Notes under the pieces: model-generated | Databases searched by the model: none | What the model saw: the letters and a program-made list of their open reading frames with translations, nothing else | What the model was told of the DNA's origin: nothing | Made by a program: the position numbers and the translations under genes | In this document: positions 45,690 through 59,540 of the stretch, one piece after another | Layout: the number at the start of each line of letters is the position of its first letter | How positions within the stretch are numbered: position 1 is the stretch's first letter | Assembly (NCBI RefSeq): GCF_030445035.2 | Contig: NC_080702.1 | Coordinates: 24,439,652 to 24,503,651, forward strand | DNA: 64,000 nucleotides | From: Dasypus novemcinctus | Taxonomy: Eukaryota; Chordata; Mammalia; Cingulata; Dasypodidae | Reading direction: 5' to 3'

Positions 45690-47770
45690 AATAAATTATA
45701 TAGAAAATTAAACAGCACACTCTTAGAAAAACAGTGAGTCAAAGAGGAAATCTCAAAAGAAATTAATAAATACCTTGAAACTAATGACAATGATAACACA
45801 ACATACCAAAACTTATGGGATGCAGAAAAGCAGTACTGAGAGGGAAATTTATAGCCATAAATTCATACATCAAAAAAGAAGAAAGAGCAAAAATTGAAGA
45901 ACTAACTGCACACTTGGAAGAATTAGTAAAAAAACAACAAAGTAATCCCACAGGAAGAAGAAAGAAGGAAATAACAAAGATTAGAGCAGAACTAAATGAA
46001 ATAGAAAATAAGAAAGCACTTGAAAAGATAAACAAGCTGGTTTTTTGAGAAGATTGATAAAACTGACAAACCCTTAGGAGACTAAAAAAGAAAAAAAGAG
46101 AGAAGATGCAAATACACAATATAAGAAAGGAGAAAGGAGATATCACCACTGATTGTACAGAAATAAAGAATATCATAAGAGGATACTTTGAAAAACTGTA
46201 TTCCAACAAAAATGACAATTCAGAGGAAATGGACAAATTCCTAGAAACACATAAGCAGCCTATATTGACAAAAGAAGAAATTGATGATCTCAACAAACCA
46301 ATTACAAGTAAAGAAATAAAATTAGTCATTAAAAACCTCCCAAATAAGAAGAGCCCAGGGCCAGATGGCTTCACAGGTGAATTCTACCAAACATTCCGGA
46401 GAGAACTAACACCAATCCTCCTGAAACTTTTTCAAAAAATTGAAACAGAAGGGACATTACCTAACTCATTCTATGATGCCAGCATTACCCTAGTACCAAA
46501 GCCAAAAAAAGACACCACAAGAAAGGAAAATTACAGACTAATTTCTCTAATGAACCTAGATGCAAAAATCCTCAACTAAATACTTGCTAACCGTATTCAC
46601 CAACACATTAAACAAATTATACACCGCGACCAAGTGGGATTCATTCCAGGTATGCAAGGATGGTTCAACATTAGAAAATCAATCAATGTAATGCAGATAT
46701 TGAAGAGATTGAAGGAAAAAAATCACATGATTATATTTTTAGATGCAGAAAAAGTATTTAACAAAATACAGGACACTTTCTTGATAAAAACACTGCAAAA
46801 GATCAGAATACAAGGAAATTTTCTGAACATGATAAAGAGTATATACGAAAAACCCACAGCCAACGTCATTTACAATGGTAAAATCCTAAAATCCTTCCCT
46901 CTAAGATCAGGAACAAGACAAGGATGCCCACTCTCATATCTTCTATTTAACATTGTCTTAGAAGAGCTTGCTTGAGCACTGAGGCAAGAACCAGATATAA
47001 AAGGCATTCAAATTGGAAAGGAAGAAGTCAAAATTTCATTATATGTGGATGACATGATCCTATACATAGAAAACCCTGAGAGGTCTACAAAAAAGTTTCT
47101 AGAACTCATAAATGAGTTTAGTAAAGTTGCAGGTTATAAGATGAATGCACAAAAATCAGTAGCATTTCTGTACACCAATAATAAGCAAGCTCAGGAGGAA
47201 ATCAAGAAACACATACCATTTACAAAGTCAATAAAAAAATCAAATACCTAGGAATAAATTTAACTAAAGATGTAAAAAACTTATACACAGAGAACTACAC
47301 AACACTGTTCAAGGAAATCAAAGAAGACCTAAATAAATAGAATATCCCCTGTTCATGCATAGGAAAACTAAATATTATTCAGATGTCTGTCCTACCAAAA
47401 CTGGTCTACACATTCAATGCAATCCCAATAAAGGAACTAGAAAAACGAGCTATGCAATTTATTTGGAAAGGAAAGACGTCCTGAATATCCAAAGGCATAT
47501 TGAAAAAGAAAAACAAGATTGGAGGAATCACACTACCTGACTTCAAAACATACCACAAAGCTACAGTAGTGAAAACAGCATGGTATTGGCACAAGGAGAG
47601 GCATACAGACTAATGGAACCGAAATGAGAGTTCTGATATAGATCCTCATATATATAGCCATATAATACTCAATAAAGCCACCAAACCCTCTCAACTGGGT
47701 GAGAATGGCCTATTCAACAAGTGGTGCCTAGAAAGCTGGATATCCATATCTAAAAGAAAAAATTACTGAC
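45690..47770 (+). pseudogene. Young LINE-1 ORF2 fragment (linker and RT), truncated at both ends
   Basis: Very similar to the ORF2 at 14010-14640 and 18230-18860, so of the same young subfamily. Open stretches at 45815-46048, 46106-46579, 46634-46975, 47045-47251 and 47355-47540 cover the linker ([17 protein letters not shown]), RT fingers ([11 protein letters not shown]), palm (GTRQGCPLS, catalytic YVDD near 47043) and thumb. It is broken by stops and frameshifts between them. The 3' end stops near 47770 without ORF2 C-terminus or A tail. Confidence 0.85.
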
Positions 47771-48334
47771 CTCCAAGGAGTGGGAAGAGATGTAAATTAA
47801 ATAAGCTACACCAGCATTATAATATTTACCTAATGCTAAGCAGTTCCATATCATTTTTCCCTCTTCCTTCTATATCTTTGACAAGTTACTCATAATTTTA
47901 TCTGATGTTTGCTCAACTTGTGTCACTGAACACTGTATCAATCCAGTTGTAGTTTTTGAATAAAAATCATTATTTGTTTCAGGTAGATAGCAAAGTGTCC
48001 CTAAAATATCTGTCCACCATTTTTTCTAGAGCAGTTCTTTTCAGTAAATTGTCCTGTGATTAGGAATGATTTATATCATTATGACCCAGTACATAGACAC
48101 TAACTACATGTAACTATTGAGCTCTTGAAATGAAGCTAGTGTAATTGAGTAGTTGACTTTTAAACTTTAATTAGCATTCATTATATTTGAGCAGCAATAA
48201 GTAGCTACCATAATAGGCAGCAAAATTTGGGGGTAGTATAAGTTGTATCTATTGATATGTCTCTCTAGCTATCTAACCGGGTTTTGTGAATGAGAATGAT
48301 TCAGGCACCTTCGACATCATATTCTTAAGTATGG
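47771..48334. other. No supportable feature
   Basis: Unique AT-rich sequence between two L1 pieces. Confidence 0.5.
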
Positions 48335-48560
48335 CATAAACTATAATGTTAACTGTAGTCAATAGTTCATAACAGTGCTTCAATATGTGTTCATCAATTG
48401 TAAAAAATGTACCACAGTAATGAAAGATGCTATTAATGTGAGAAAGTATGGGATGGGGAGAGGTGGGGCATAAGGGATTTCTCTATTTTTTTTCTGTAAC
48501 ACATATGTAATCTAAACCTTCTTTAAAAATAAAGTTAAATAATAAAAACAAATTTTAAAA
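48335..48560 (+). mobile_element. LINE-1 3' end with A-rich tail, sense
   Basis: CTTCAATATGTGTTCATCAATTG, ATGAAAGATGCTATTAATG, GTAACACATATGTAATCTAAA and an AATAAA-containing A-rich tail match the end of 34335-35375. Confidence 0.7.
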
Positions 48561-48904
48561 AGAAAGAGGCATGCCATTTTCTCCACTCTTTCACCTTCTT
48601 AATGACTGGACCACACATGTGGCAGATAATTGTCTTCCAAGATGAAGATCAAAGAGGAATTCCTGGAAGATGTTGGATAAGGCAGCTGCAGAACCCAGTC
48701 CTTCCACCAAAATAACTATTAAATAGGCAGAAATAGCCTCATACAACTATTTTGGAACTCTTAAGGCCAGAGGAACACAGCACAGCATCCAGAGAAGACA
48801 GGGTGGAAGAGGTTGAGAAATTACTGTAAAAAACAGTAAATTGATGTGCAGGGCTATTCTTCTGCCCAAAGGGTACAGTTTAATCATTGAAGCTTTGTAA
48901 GTAT
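48561..48904. other. Possible L1 5' UTR-like sequence, uncertain
   Basis: CTGGAAGATGTTGGATAAGGCAGCTGCAG and CCAAAATAACTATTAAATAGGC resemble the start of some mammalian L1 5' UTRs, but I have no second copy in the window to compare. Confidence 0.25.
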
Positions 48905-50014
48905 AAAATCAGATAGTGTGTGTCATCTAACTTCATTCTTTATTTTCAAGATGTTTTTGTTTTTTTAGGGTCCCTTACAGTTCCAAAAAAATTTGATAAT
49001 TGGCTTTTCCATTTCTATAAAAAAAGACTGTAGGGATTTTTATTGGAATTGCGTTTAATATGTAAATCAATTGGTAGAACTGACATCTTTATGATATTTA
49101 ATCTTCCAATCCATAAATATTGAGGTGTCCTTATAGTTACTTAGGTCTTCCCTGATTCCATTTAGCAATGCCATGTCATTTTCTGTGTACAAGTGCTTCC
49201 ATCCTTAATTAAATTTATTCCTGATTCTTTGGTTCTTTTTTTGCTATTGTAAATGGAATTTTTGTTCTAATTTCCTACTCAGATTACTAATACTTAGTAC
49301 ATAGAAACACTACTGAGTTTTGTGTATGGATCTTATATCCTGCCAATTTCTTGATCTCCTTTATTAATTCACAAACCTTGTTTTAGGTTTTTCATGACTT
49401 TAAATAAATATATAGAATATGTCTTCTGTAAATACTAAAAGTTTTTCTTCTATTCTCCAATGTGTGCCTTTTATTTCTTTTACTTGTGTAATTACTCTAA
49501 CAAGAACTTCAGATACAATGTCTAATAAGAGTGGTGGCTGTGGCATACTTATTTTTCCTTGAGGTCTTAGAGGGAAAGCTTTCTTTCATCATTGAGTAAG
49601 GTATTAACTGTGTACTTTCTACATCTTCCCTTTATCATACAGAAGGAGTTTCATTCTATTCTTATATTTCAAAGTGTTTTTATCCATAAAAGATGCTGAA
49701 TTTTGTAGAATGACTTTACTACATAGAGATAACCATGTGATTTTTCTCCTTAGGGCTGTTAATGTGATCTATTACATTAATTGAATTTCTTATGTTCTAC
49801 TATCCTTGCATACCTGGGAGAAACCCATTTTTTTCATGGCACATAATTGGTTTATTGTGTTATTGGATTTGATTTGCAAGTACTTTTTGAGGAATTTTGC
49901 GTCTATGTTCATTAGAGAAATTGGTCTGTAAGTTTCTTTTACTATAGCCTTTTTCCTGCTTTTGGTATTAGGATAATGTTGGGTTCATAGAATAAGCAAT
50001 GCAATGATTCCATC

Positions 50015-50659
50015 TGTAAGAGTTTGATATGGTTCATGGATTCCACAAATAGATATTGGATTATGTTTCTATACTAGTCTATACCTGGGTATGACTAAAT
50101 TATGATTGTATCTTTGATTGGGCAAAGTTACTAGGGTATTGAGTCCCCTGCCACCAAAGGGTGGGAACTCAGAAATAAAAGACTTGGCAAAGGATAGAGT
50201 TGGAATTTTTCTAAATGTATTTTTTATTTACTTTTAAAAGATACATTGATGACACAAAAATATAACCCTAAAAATCTAGGTGGTTCCTATTGGAGTTTTT
50301 GATACTGGGCTCTTGAGCTGGAGCCCTGGAAAGTAAGCAGAGGAGTCTAGTGGTTAAGGAAGGAGAAGCAAGCACTGGGAAGATAAGAACTCAGAGCCTG
50401 GAGAGTAGCAAGCCTTGGGAAAGAAGGAACTGTGAACCCAGAGAGAGTCAAGCCCAGGAAAGAAAGGAACCCAGGAAACCTGAACCCTCACAGGTATCTG
50501 CAGCAATCTTGCTCCAAAATGTGGCAAAAGATTTTGGTGAGGGAAGTAACATGATTTATGCCCTGGTAACTGTAAGCTTCTACCCCAAATCAATATCCTT
50601 TATCAAAACCAACAGATTTCTGGTATTTTGCATCAGCATCCCTTTGGCTGAATAATTCA
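50015..50659 (+). mobile_element. LTR-like interspersed repeat, copy 3, opposite orientation
   Basis: Starts TGTAAGAGTTTGATATGG and includes ATAGATATTGGATTATGTTT, GGTGAGGGAAGTAACATGATTTATGCC, TACCCCAAATCAATATCC and CAACAGATTTCTGGTATTTTGCATCAGCA, the reverse complement of copies 1 and 2. It contains an internal patch resembling the L1 3' UTR start at 50218-50295. Confidence 0.6.
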
Positions 50660-50918
50660 CCTTGTTTTCAATTTTTAGAAGAGATTGAGTGTGATTTGGA
50701 TTCATTCTATTCAGAATTATTAGTAGAATTCACCTGTGAACCTGCCTAGTACGGGGCTTTTAGTTCTTGGGAAGTTTTTAATAACTGATTTAATCTCACT
50801 ACTTGTGATTGGTACACAGAGATCAAGATTATCTATTTCTTCTTTTGTCAGTGAAGTTTCCTGTACTTTTCCTGGAAATTCATGTTTCATATTGTTGTAA
50901 AAATCAAGAGAGGTTTTT

Positions 50919-51610
50919 TGTGTATAGAAAGGTCATGACTCAGGAATGATTTTGAGAAGGAAAAAATGATTTATTGATGGCCAGCTGGACTCAAGAGCTT
51001 TCTATTTCAAACCTGTGTCCCGAACAAGATTTTCAAGTTCCTTTTGTACAGGATAGGGTGTCAAATGGTGCTTTTATGAAAGAAAATGACCTTCTCTGTC
51101 AAGTGTTTGCCTGAGCACCAGAAAGATTTTGAATTAACATATCACCCACATTTCTGGTGAGCTTGAATTAGCATCATGCCCACATTCCGTCTGCATGCAA
51201 CTTTGAATACACATTCAGTCCTACATCCTTTCTGAACATTCAAAGCCTATAGGTCCTATATTACTTAACTGAATTCCTAGAGATTAGACACACTTGGATA
51301 CAGAATTAGATAATTTTGAATTTATGCACAGGCTATATTATATTTCCCACTTGAGGCCAAGTCCAAGTTCCCTTAAGCTTTGGCATCACCACCATCAGAG
51401 TCTCCCTGGACTGACCTGTATGTATATAGAGTTTGCATTGCTTAATTGCCTCTTGGGACTGGAGTCATTGCCAAGGTCACCAAGGGTAGGACTGTAGCCT
51501 CTCACTCTCTCACTGTCCCATATCCACAAGTTAGGACACATACAGCTTAGGTTATCTACAAAGAGAAGAACAGCCTCCCACCCATAGCCCACATCAATAA
51601 CTGTTGTCCA
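50919..51610 (-). mobile_element. Possible solo LTR inside antisense L1
   Basis: About 700 bp of non-L1 DNA between collinear L1 pieces. The minus strand has AATAAATCATTTTTTCC near 50975 preceded by GGCCATC, like a retroviral polyadenylation region. Exact ends and target duplication are not clear. Confidence 0.35.
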
Positions 51611-51790
51611 CCTACAGTTGCATAGTGTATTTCATAGTATTATCTTATGATCCATTATTTTACTCTGAGGTTTTTGGTTATTTCCCCTTCCTCATTACTG
51701 ATTTTCTTTATTTGTATCTTCTCTCTCTATTATTTGTTAGTCTACATAAGGGTGCTCTCTGACACCAAGGTATTATTACTGTGCATTAAT

Positions 51791-52584
51791 CAGCAATTCA
51801 TTTGGAAAACGACCTTGACCAAAAAGGGGAAATATTAAATAAAACAAGAGTTTTTAAGGCTAAGAGATTTCAAAGTGAGTGTGGAGGACATGCCGGAAGT
51901 TAAGGTTATACAGGTTTCTGACAGACTTCACAAACAGGCAGAGAAAACAAAGTCTCAAACAAAAGTAATCTTTACGGTTCTACTGGCATCCAGACAACAT
52001 AGGCAAGTCACATACCTCATAAAATAAACACCCAGTTAATGGGAACTATCTGGAAATATATGAAAATCTATATCACCAATATAACTTAGTTATATTCCTT
52101 TATAATTCTTCTAATCATGATACTTCTAAACCCTTTATTAGAACAAATAAAGAACAAATAATTTCAATGTACTTGCTTAATATATTTCTTAAAGACTTAC
52201 ATCTTCAGATTGTTCATATCCTGTTTGAGCCTGAAACTCAACAGGGTTGCAAGCATTACTACTTTCCATTTTGAGACTTTGCCCTGCAAAACTAACAAAA
52301 TGATGATGAAAGATCACTGCTGTCCACCAAACAATGTATGCCTTCAATGAACAAGCAATACAATTCCTTTTCTTTACCCCTATTATCCACATTGTCCAAA
52401 ATCCCTTAAGATTGAGTAACAAAGAAAATTAAGGGGGGAGAATGTAACCACAACCAAAGAATTCTTGTTATTGTAGCTATTATCTTGTATGATGGTGTGA
52501 CTTGTAAAATTGAAATAAAACATAATATAAATCGATAAAAAGTACAGTGAACACCTAAAATGTCCTTAATGAACACCTTGTCTA
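51791..52584. other. No supportable feature
   Basis: Unique AT-rich sequence; no family recognised. Confidence 0.5.
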
Positions 52585-54227
52585 ACTAGAAAAATAAAAC
52601 CAATTTAATCTCATAACAAGTAGAAGGAAAGAAATAAACAAAGATTATAACAGAAATACCTGAAATTGGGAACAAAATATAATAGAGGTAATTAACAAAA
52701 TAAGAAGGTGGTTTTTTGAGACAATTAATAAAATAGGCAGACCCTTAGATAGACTAACAAAGTAATAGGAGAAAAGATGCAAATTTTAAAAATCTGGAAT
52801 GGAAAGGAGAACATTTTTTCTGACCTCAAAGATCTAAACGGAAATAAGAAAAAACTGTATGCAACCAAATTAAGCAAACTAGATGAAACTGAAACTTTCC
52901 TAGAATTGTGTGAACAACCTACATGAACACTAGAAGACATCAACAAAGTAATCACACACAAAAAAGATTGAATCGGTCATAAAAAATTCCCACAAAGTAA
53001 AACCCAGAACCAGATGACTTCACAGGTGAATTTTACCAATACTTTCAGAAAGAATTACTAACAATCCTGCTCAAACATTTTTAAAAAATGAAGAGTGAGG
53101 AAAATTACCCAACTTATTTTGTGAAGCCAACATAATCATAATACCAAAGCCAGATAATTATACCAAAAGAAAAGAAGACTACAGACCAATCTCTCTAGTG
53201 AACATAGATGCAAAAATCTTAAATAAAATATGTATAAATCAATTTCAGCAGCATATTAAAATAATTAGACTACACAATAATTTTTATATTCCTTGTATGA
53301 AAGTGTGATTCAACACAAAAAAATCAATTAATGTTACACATCACATTAAAAGTGAAGGAGAAAAAACACATGATTGATGTAGAAAAAAGCATTTGACAAA
53401 AACCACCATCCTTTTTTGATAAAACACTTCAAAACATAGAAATAGAAGGTGCACTCCTCAAAATAATAGAGGACATGTATGAAAAAAAAAACCATCCAAA
53501 ATTCTACTCAATGGGGAAAATGTGAAAGCCTTCCTTCCAAGATCTATAACAAGGAAATGATGTCACAACTCTTGTTCAACATTGTGCTAGAAGTTCTAAC
53601 CAGAACAATTAGATAAGAAAAAGAAATAAAGACATCCACTCAGGAAGAAGTAAAACTCTCACTATTCACAGATGCAATTAGCTTAAATATAGAATATCCC
53701 AAAGTATCTAAGAAAAAGCTACACAAATAATGAACAATCTGAGGAGGAAATAGGAAATGAAAAAACAATTCCATTTACAATAGCAATAAAAATACTCAAA
53801 TACCTACAAATTAACATAACCAGGGAGATAAAAGTCATGTGCTCAGAAAACCCCCAAAAAAAGTCCTAAAAGAAAGAAGACCTAAACAAATGGAAGCACG
53901 TTTGTTCATTAATTGGAAGATTAAATATCTTTAATATATAAATTCTACTCAAATTTATTCTGCAGATTCAACATAATGCCAATACTCAACTTTAAATAAG
54001 TAGAGAAGTCAATTATGAAATTTATTTAGAAGGAAATGAGCTCTGAACAGTCAAAAACACCCTAAAAGGAAGAATGAAGATGGAGGACTCACATTTCCTG
54101 AATTAAAAGAATATTACATAGTTACCATTGTCAAAACATCATACTTTTGGCATAAGTATATAAACAATGAACTGTGGAATTGTATTGAGAGTTCTGAAAT
54201 AGATCATCAACTCTATGGTCATTATTC
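52585..54227 (+). mobile_element. Old LINE-1 ORF2 fragment, linker to post-RT
   Basis: Decayed ORF2: linker near 52700-52930, DGFTGEF-like word near 53010, [14 protein letters not shown] word near 53570, thumb near 53900, post-RT to 54227. Many stops. Confidence 0.72.
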
Positions 54228-54972
54228 TTGAGTGCTCTTTGATCTTTCTCCAGGATAGATCATGATCTTTCTCCAGGATAGATGACATATTGGATCACAA
54301 AATAGATCTCAATAAAGTTAAAAAATTCGAAATGATAAAAAAACAGTTTCTCTGATCATAACAGATGAAACTGGAAAAAATGATAGAAAAAAGGGGAAAT
54401 AAATAAAATATGGAGGTTAAACAACACTCTCTTAAACAATCAATTGTCAAAAAGAAATTGCAAGTGAATTCAGGAGATATTTTGAGATGAAGCAAATAAG
54501 AACACAACATATCAAAACATATGGGATACCACAAAGGCAGTGCTGAGAGGGAAATGTATATCCCTCAATGCTTACAGTAAAAAAGAATAAAAGAGCTAAA
54601 ATTGAAAATCAAACTGCACACCTGGAAGAACTAGAAGTAGAACAATAAACTAATCCAAAACCAAGCTGAAGGAAAAAATAGTAAAGATCAGAACAGAAAC
54701 CAATGAAATTGAGAACAAATAAACAGTAGAATCAATGTAACCAAAATTTCATTCTTTTAGATCAACAAAATTGACAAACACTTAGGTAGACTGATGAAGA
54801 AATAAAGAGAAAAGACACAAATAAAATCAAAATTGAAAGGTGAGACATTACCACTAACCCTGCAGACATAAGAGAGATCTTAAGATTATACTAGGAACTG
54901 CCTGCCATAAAGCTAGAAAAGGTAGACAAGAAGGACAATTTCCTGGAAGCACATGAAACACAAACACTGACT
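54228..54972 (+). mobile_element. LINE-1 ORF2 endonuclease/linker fragment, start of second mosaic
   Basis: Parallels 1330-2056. A short duplication, GATCTTTCTCCAGGATAGAT, occurs twice near 54240-54287. It ends near 54972, at the same ORF2 point as the fragment ending at 2056. Confidence 0.75.
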
Positions 54973-57350
54973 TTATTTTCTTAAAATATATTTTCTATTT
55001 TTTTAAAAGAATACTTAGATTATATAAAATGTACACACAAAAAAAATAAGGAATTCCCATATGCACCACTCTCCACATCTCCAATTCTTCCCTGTATTAA
55101 CAACTTTTTTCATTCGTGTGGTACATTCATTGCTATTGATGAACACATTTGAAGCATTGCCACTAAGCATGGATTATAGATTACATTGTAGTTTACACTC
55201 ACTCCCACTCAATTTTGTAGGTTATGGCAGGATATATAATACCCTATACCTGCTATTTCAATGTCATTCATGACAATTCCAAGTCCCAAAAATGATCCCA
55301 TTGCTACACCTCTTTTTCCCTCTCTCTGCCCTTAGAACCCTCAGTGATGACTGTCTCCAAATCAATGATATAATTTCTTCCAGTGCTGGAATCACAATAA
55401 GTTTATAGTAGAATACCAGTAAATCCACTCTAATCCCTACTTTTCCCCCCATCCTGAGGATTCTGGGATGGTGATATCCATTCTACCTCTAAATGAGAGG
55501 GGACCTTGATTCCATATGGCTGATGGATGGGACTCTCTTGCTTACAGTTTTAGACTCAGTTCCTTAGTATGGTTGTTGTCTAGCCTCTTCTCCTTATTAG
55601 TTGTCCTGGGGGAGTCCTATGAACTAGAGAGTAGGTGTTATAGCTCTGCTGAGGCTTAGGGCCTACTTGTCACATGGAGAGTCCAAAGATTCAAGTCTCT
55701 TGGATGTACACCTACCAACTCCAGCACCAACTATAGGTTCAAATAGAAGGGACAGAAGAACCATGTGGAGAGAAGTCACATCTGAATTCAACTCTGTCAC
55801 TCTCAGAAGCATAAACTCCAAAAGGCACCAACTCCAGAACTATCTACCATGACTATAGGTCCTCCATGTCTCCCAAACCCTCAGAAGCTCCACTATTTGG
55901 GATATTACATACTCTGGAAGTCTACGAGATCCTGGTGAAATTTGCAACGTTATCTCTGGGATGACCTCCCACTCACTTTTCAGTCTCTGGGTCACATAAA
56001 TTCATTTGTCTTTATCTTTTCCCCCTTTTATTTAAGGTCTTTTTCCAATTGTATTTCTTGTTGGTTTTTGGTAGTAATCCCTCAGCGGCAGGGAGGTACA
56101 TCCCCAGGAGTCTGATAACACACTAGAGGGAAGGTAATGCATTTATATGCTGTGTTTGGCTTAGAGAGATGCCACATTTGAGCAACATGGAGGTTTTCAG
56201 GAAGTAATTCTTTGGTACCTCACTGGACTAACAAAAATGAAAAATGTTTAGAAAAATTTTTTTGACACTTTTTCATACATCACAGTTATATCTGTTGTCC
56301 TGTATGTAAAGGGAAAATTTTCTACCATTTCTTCCCCAGTGACTTTTTTTTCCTTCATCTTGTCTTGAAAGAAATTTTAGATCATGGTAAAGTCACATAC
56401 AGAACCCAGAGGACTCCCACATATGCAGCATTACTCTCCTTTTCCCCTTCCCATATCAATAAACTTTTTATATGAGGATGGTACATTTGTTAGAACTGAT
56501 AAAAAATATTAAAATATAACCATGGACCATGGTCAATGGTTTACATATTGTCTACACTCTAGACCATACACTTTCATAATATTTGATGAAATACAACCTT
56601 GTCAGTATCCACCACTGCATGATCATGTAGAATAATTACACTGGCCCTAAATTATCCCTCTTCCATCTACTCTAGTCCTTCATCCTCATCACCCTGGGGC
56701 CCATAGCAACCACAAGCTTTCACTCATTGAAGGGCAAAGTTCATAGTTACTTGCAATAACACTGAGGTCTTGACATATTGGTGTGTCCTCTCTTAGGAGC
56801 TGCCCATGCTCTTGAGAGACACCATCCCTTTTTTTGAGAACATATCTGTCCTCCACACTATGGGAGTCCAACTCTTTCCCACTCATTATGTGGGTCTCCA
56901 CCCATTGAAACAACAGACTGTGACAAAATGATCACTTATACTTTCTCTAGATGACTGTCTCAGGTGTGTCCTATCCTAAACGTCCCCATCCAAAACCTTA
57001 AATCAGTAATCCTTCCTTGTCATATTGTCAAATGAGTTTCCCCAACATTGTAGTTTCAACCACATACCCAACAATCCCCAGCGTTTACCTGCTCCCTTCC
57101 CCAAACCTACCCCAGTTCCAAGAACTTTGCAACCCACTGCACCCACACAGCCCCGTCGAACTTGTGCCACCCAATCCAATAGTACCACTTTACCTAGTCA
57201 TATCCCTTCAAAGCAAAACTACTCATCCCATCTTATCATAGGTTTTCTGCATACGGGCATGATTTCACAACCTCCTTCTCCCTTTCTGTTTGCTGTAAAC
57301 CTATCTTCCAGACTCTAGCTCACTGAATCTGCTCCATTTGCTTAACTCAT
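54973..57350 (-). mobile_element. LINE-1 3' UTR, antisense, second mosaic
   Basis: Same order of blocks as 2057-4850, somewhat shorter, and likewise continuous with antisense ORF2 at its right end. Confidence 0.68.
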
Positions 57351-58620
57351 ATCAGTGAGGTCATGTAAAATGTGCCCTTCAAAGACTGCCTTGCTTCACT
57401 CAACATAAGGTCCTCAAGATTCATGCATGTTTTCCCTTGTATTAGTACTGTATTTCTTCTTACAGCTGAGTAATACATTGTATATATACATCTCACATTT
57501 TGTTTAACTGTTCATCTGTTGATGGGCATCTGGGTTGATTCCAACTTTTGGAAATAGTGAATAATGATGCATTGAACATGGGAGTGCATATATCTATTCA
57601 TGTGCTTGCTTTCAAATATTCTGGGTATATACTCAGCTGTGGATTTGCTGGATCATCTGACAGATCTATAGTTAGTTTATTGAGGAACCACCAATCTGTC
57701 ATCCACAATGACTGTACCATTCTACATTCCCACTAGCAGTGGATGAGAGTTCCCATTCCTCCACACCCTCTCCAATACTTATAGACCTCTGTTTTATAAT
57801 GACTTCCAGTCTAATGGATATAAAATGATATCTCATTGTAGTTTGTATTTGCATTTCCCTAATATCTAATAATGTTCTGCATCTTTTCTTGTGCTTTTTA
57901 GCTCTTTGCAATTCTTCTTTGAAGAAGTGTCTGTTCAAATCACTTGCCCATTTTTATATGGGTTATTTTTTTTTAATTTTCAAGATATACAATTTCTTTA
58001 TATGTGCTGGGTATGACTCTTATCAGATTTATGGTTTCCAAGTATTTTCTAACATTGGCAGGCTATCTTTTCACTTTCTTAACAAACTCCTTTGAGATTC
58101 AAAAGTTTTTAATTTTGAGGAAGTTCCATTTATTTATTTTTTCTTGCTGCTTGAGCTGTGGGTGTGAAGTTCATGAAACCATTTCCTCTTGCAAGACCCT
58201 GTGGATGGTTCCCTACATTATCATCAAAGGTCTTTCTGGTCTTGGTTCTTATACTTAGATCTTGGATCCATTTTGAGTTGATTTTTGTATAAGGTGTGAG
58301 GTGGTGTCCCTCTCTCATTCTTTCACACATAGATATACAGTTCTACAAGCATCAATTGTTGAAGAGATCATTTGCTCCCAGTTGAGTGGACTTGGTGGCA
58401 TTCTAGATTATCAGATAACTGTATATGTGAGGATCTATTTCAGAACTCTCAATTCATTTCTATTGTTAGGTATTTCTGTCCTTGTACCAATACCATGCAA
58501 TTTTGGCCACTGTAGCTTTGTAGTATGTTTTAAAGACAGGTAGTGTGATTCCTCCAAATTCATTTTTCTTTTTGAATATGCCTTTGGCGATTAGATGCCC
58601 TTTGCACTTCCATATAAATT
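57351..58620 (-). mobile_element. LINE-1 ORF2 C-terminal fragment, antisense, second mosaic
   Basis: The minus strand shows the conserved C-terminal region, with GNVEWYSHCG at 57699-57730 and [13 protein letters not shown] near 57850. It lacks the 5340-5885 insertion of the first mosaic and flips to sense L1 at about 58620. Confidence 0.8.
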
Positions 58621-59540
58621 GCAAATCATATTAAAAATCATGTCAAATGAATTATAGGTTGTGTCCAATTGGGTTTCATCCCTGGCATGTAAGGATAGTT
58701 CAACATAAGAAAATCAATCAATGTAATACACCATATAAGCAGATTGAAAGAAAAAATAATCACCTGATCATTTCTATAGGTACAGAAAAAGCATTTGAAA
58801 AAATACAGCACCATTTCCACATAAAATTACTGCAAAGGATAGGAATAGAAAGACACTTCCTCAACATGATAAAGGATATATATGAAAAACCCACAGATGA
58901 AATCATATACAATGGTGAAATCCCAAAAACTTTCACTCTATGATCAGGAAAAATACAAGAATGCCTACTATTATTGTTCCTAATTAACATTGTTTTAGAG
59001 GTACTTGCTTGAGCACTTAGGTAATAAAAAATATATAAAGTATCCAAAGTAGTCAAAATTTCATTTTTTGATGACAACATGATCCTACACATAGAAAGCT
59101 CTGAGAAATCTACAATAAGGATTCTAAAGCATATAAATGAGTTCAGTAAAGTCACAGATTAAAAGATAAATGCAAGAATAGGTGGAAATTCTGTACATCA
59201 GTAATGAACAATGTGGAGAAGAAATGAAGAAAAAATCCCATTTACAATAACAACTAAAAGGATCAAATACCTTGGAATCATTTTACCTAAAGATGTGAAT
59301 GACATACACAGAATATTATATAACACTTTAAAGGAAGCCAAAAAGTTTTAAATAAATGGAAGAATATTTCCTGTTCAAGGATGGGAAGACTAAACATAAT
59401 TAAGATGTCTATCCTACCGAAACTGATGTACAGATTTAATGAAATCCAAAAAAAAATCAAGTCTCTATTTTTCACTGAATTGGAAAAACTATGAAATTTA
59501 TTTTGAAGGGCAAGAGAACCTGAATAGCCCTACGCTGACT
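58621..59540 (+). mobile_element. LINE-1 ORF2 RT fragment, second mosaic
   Basis: Parallels 6630-7545. A 98-codon open stretch at 58647-58943 covers the RT N-terminal and finger region ([19 protein letters not shown]). The catalytic region near 59070 is degraded. Near 59540 the L1 coordinate jumps back. Confidence 0.75.

Larger units (their letters stand above)
48905..51790 (-). mobile_element. Old LINE-1 ORF2, antisense, split twice
   Basis: Antisense ORF2 in three collinear pieces: 48905-50014 (post-RT back to fingers), 50660-50910 (fingers and linker, antisense of DGFTGEF near 50730) and about 51615-51790 (linker). The gaps hold LTR-like repeat copy 3 and a possible solo LTR. Strongly degraded. 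Confidence 0.7.

Noticed and set aside
45781-46374. 197-codon minus-strand frame
   Set aside because: Antisense of the young L1 ORF2 linker, which is A-rich and therefore stop-poor on the other strand.
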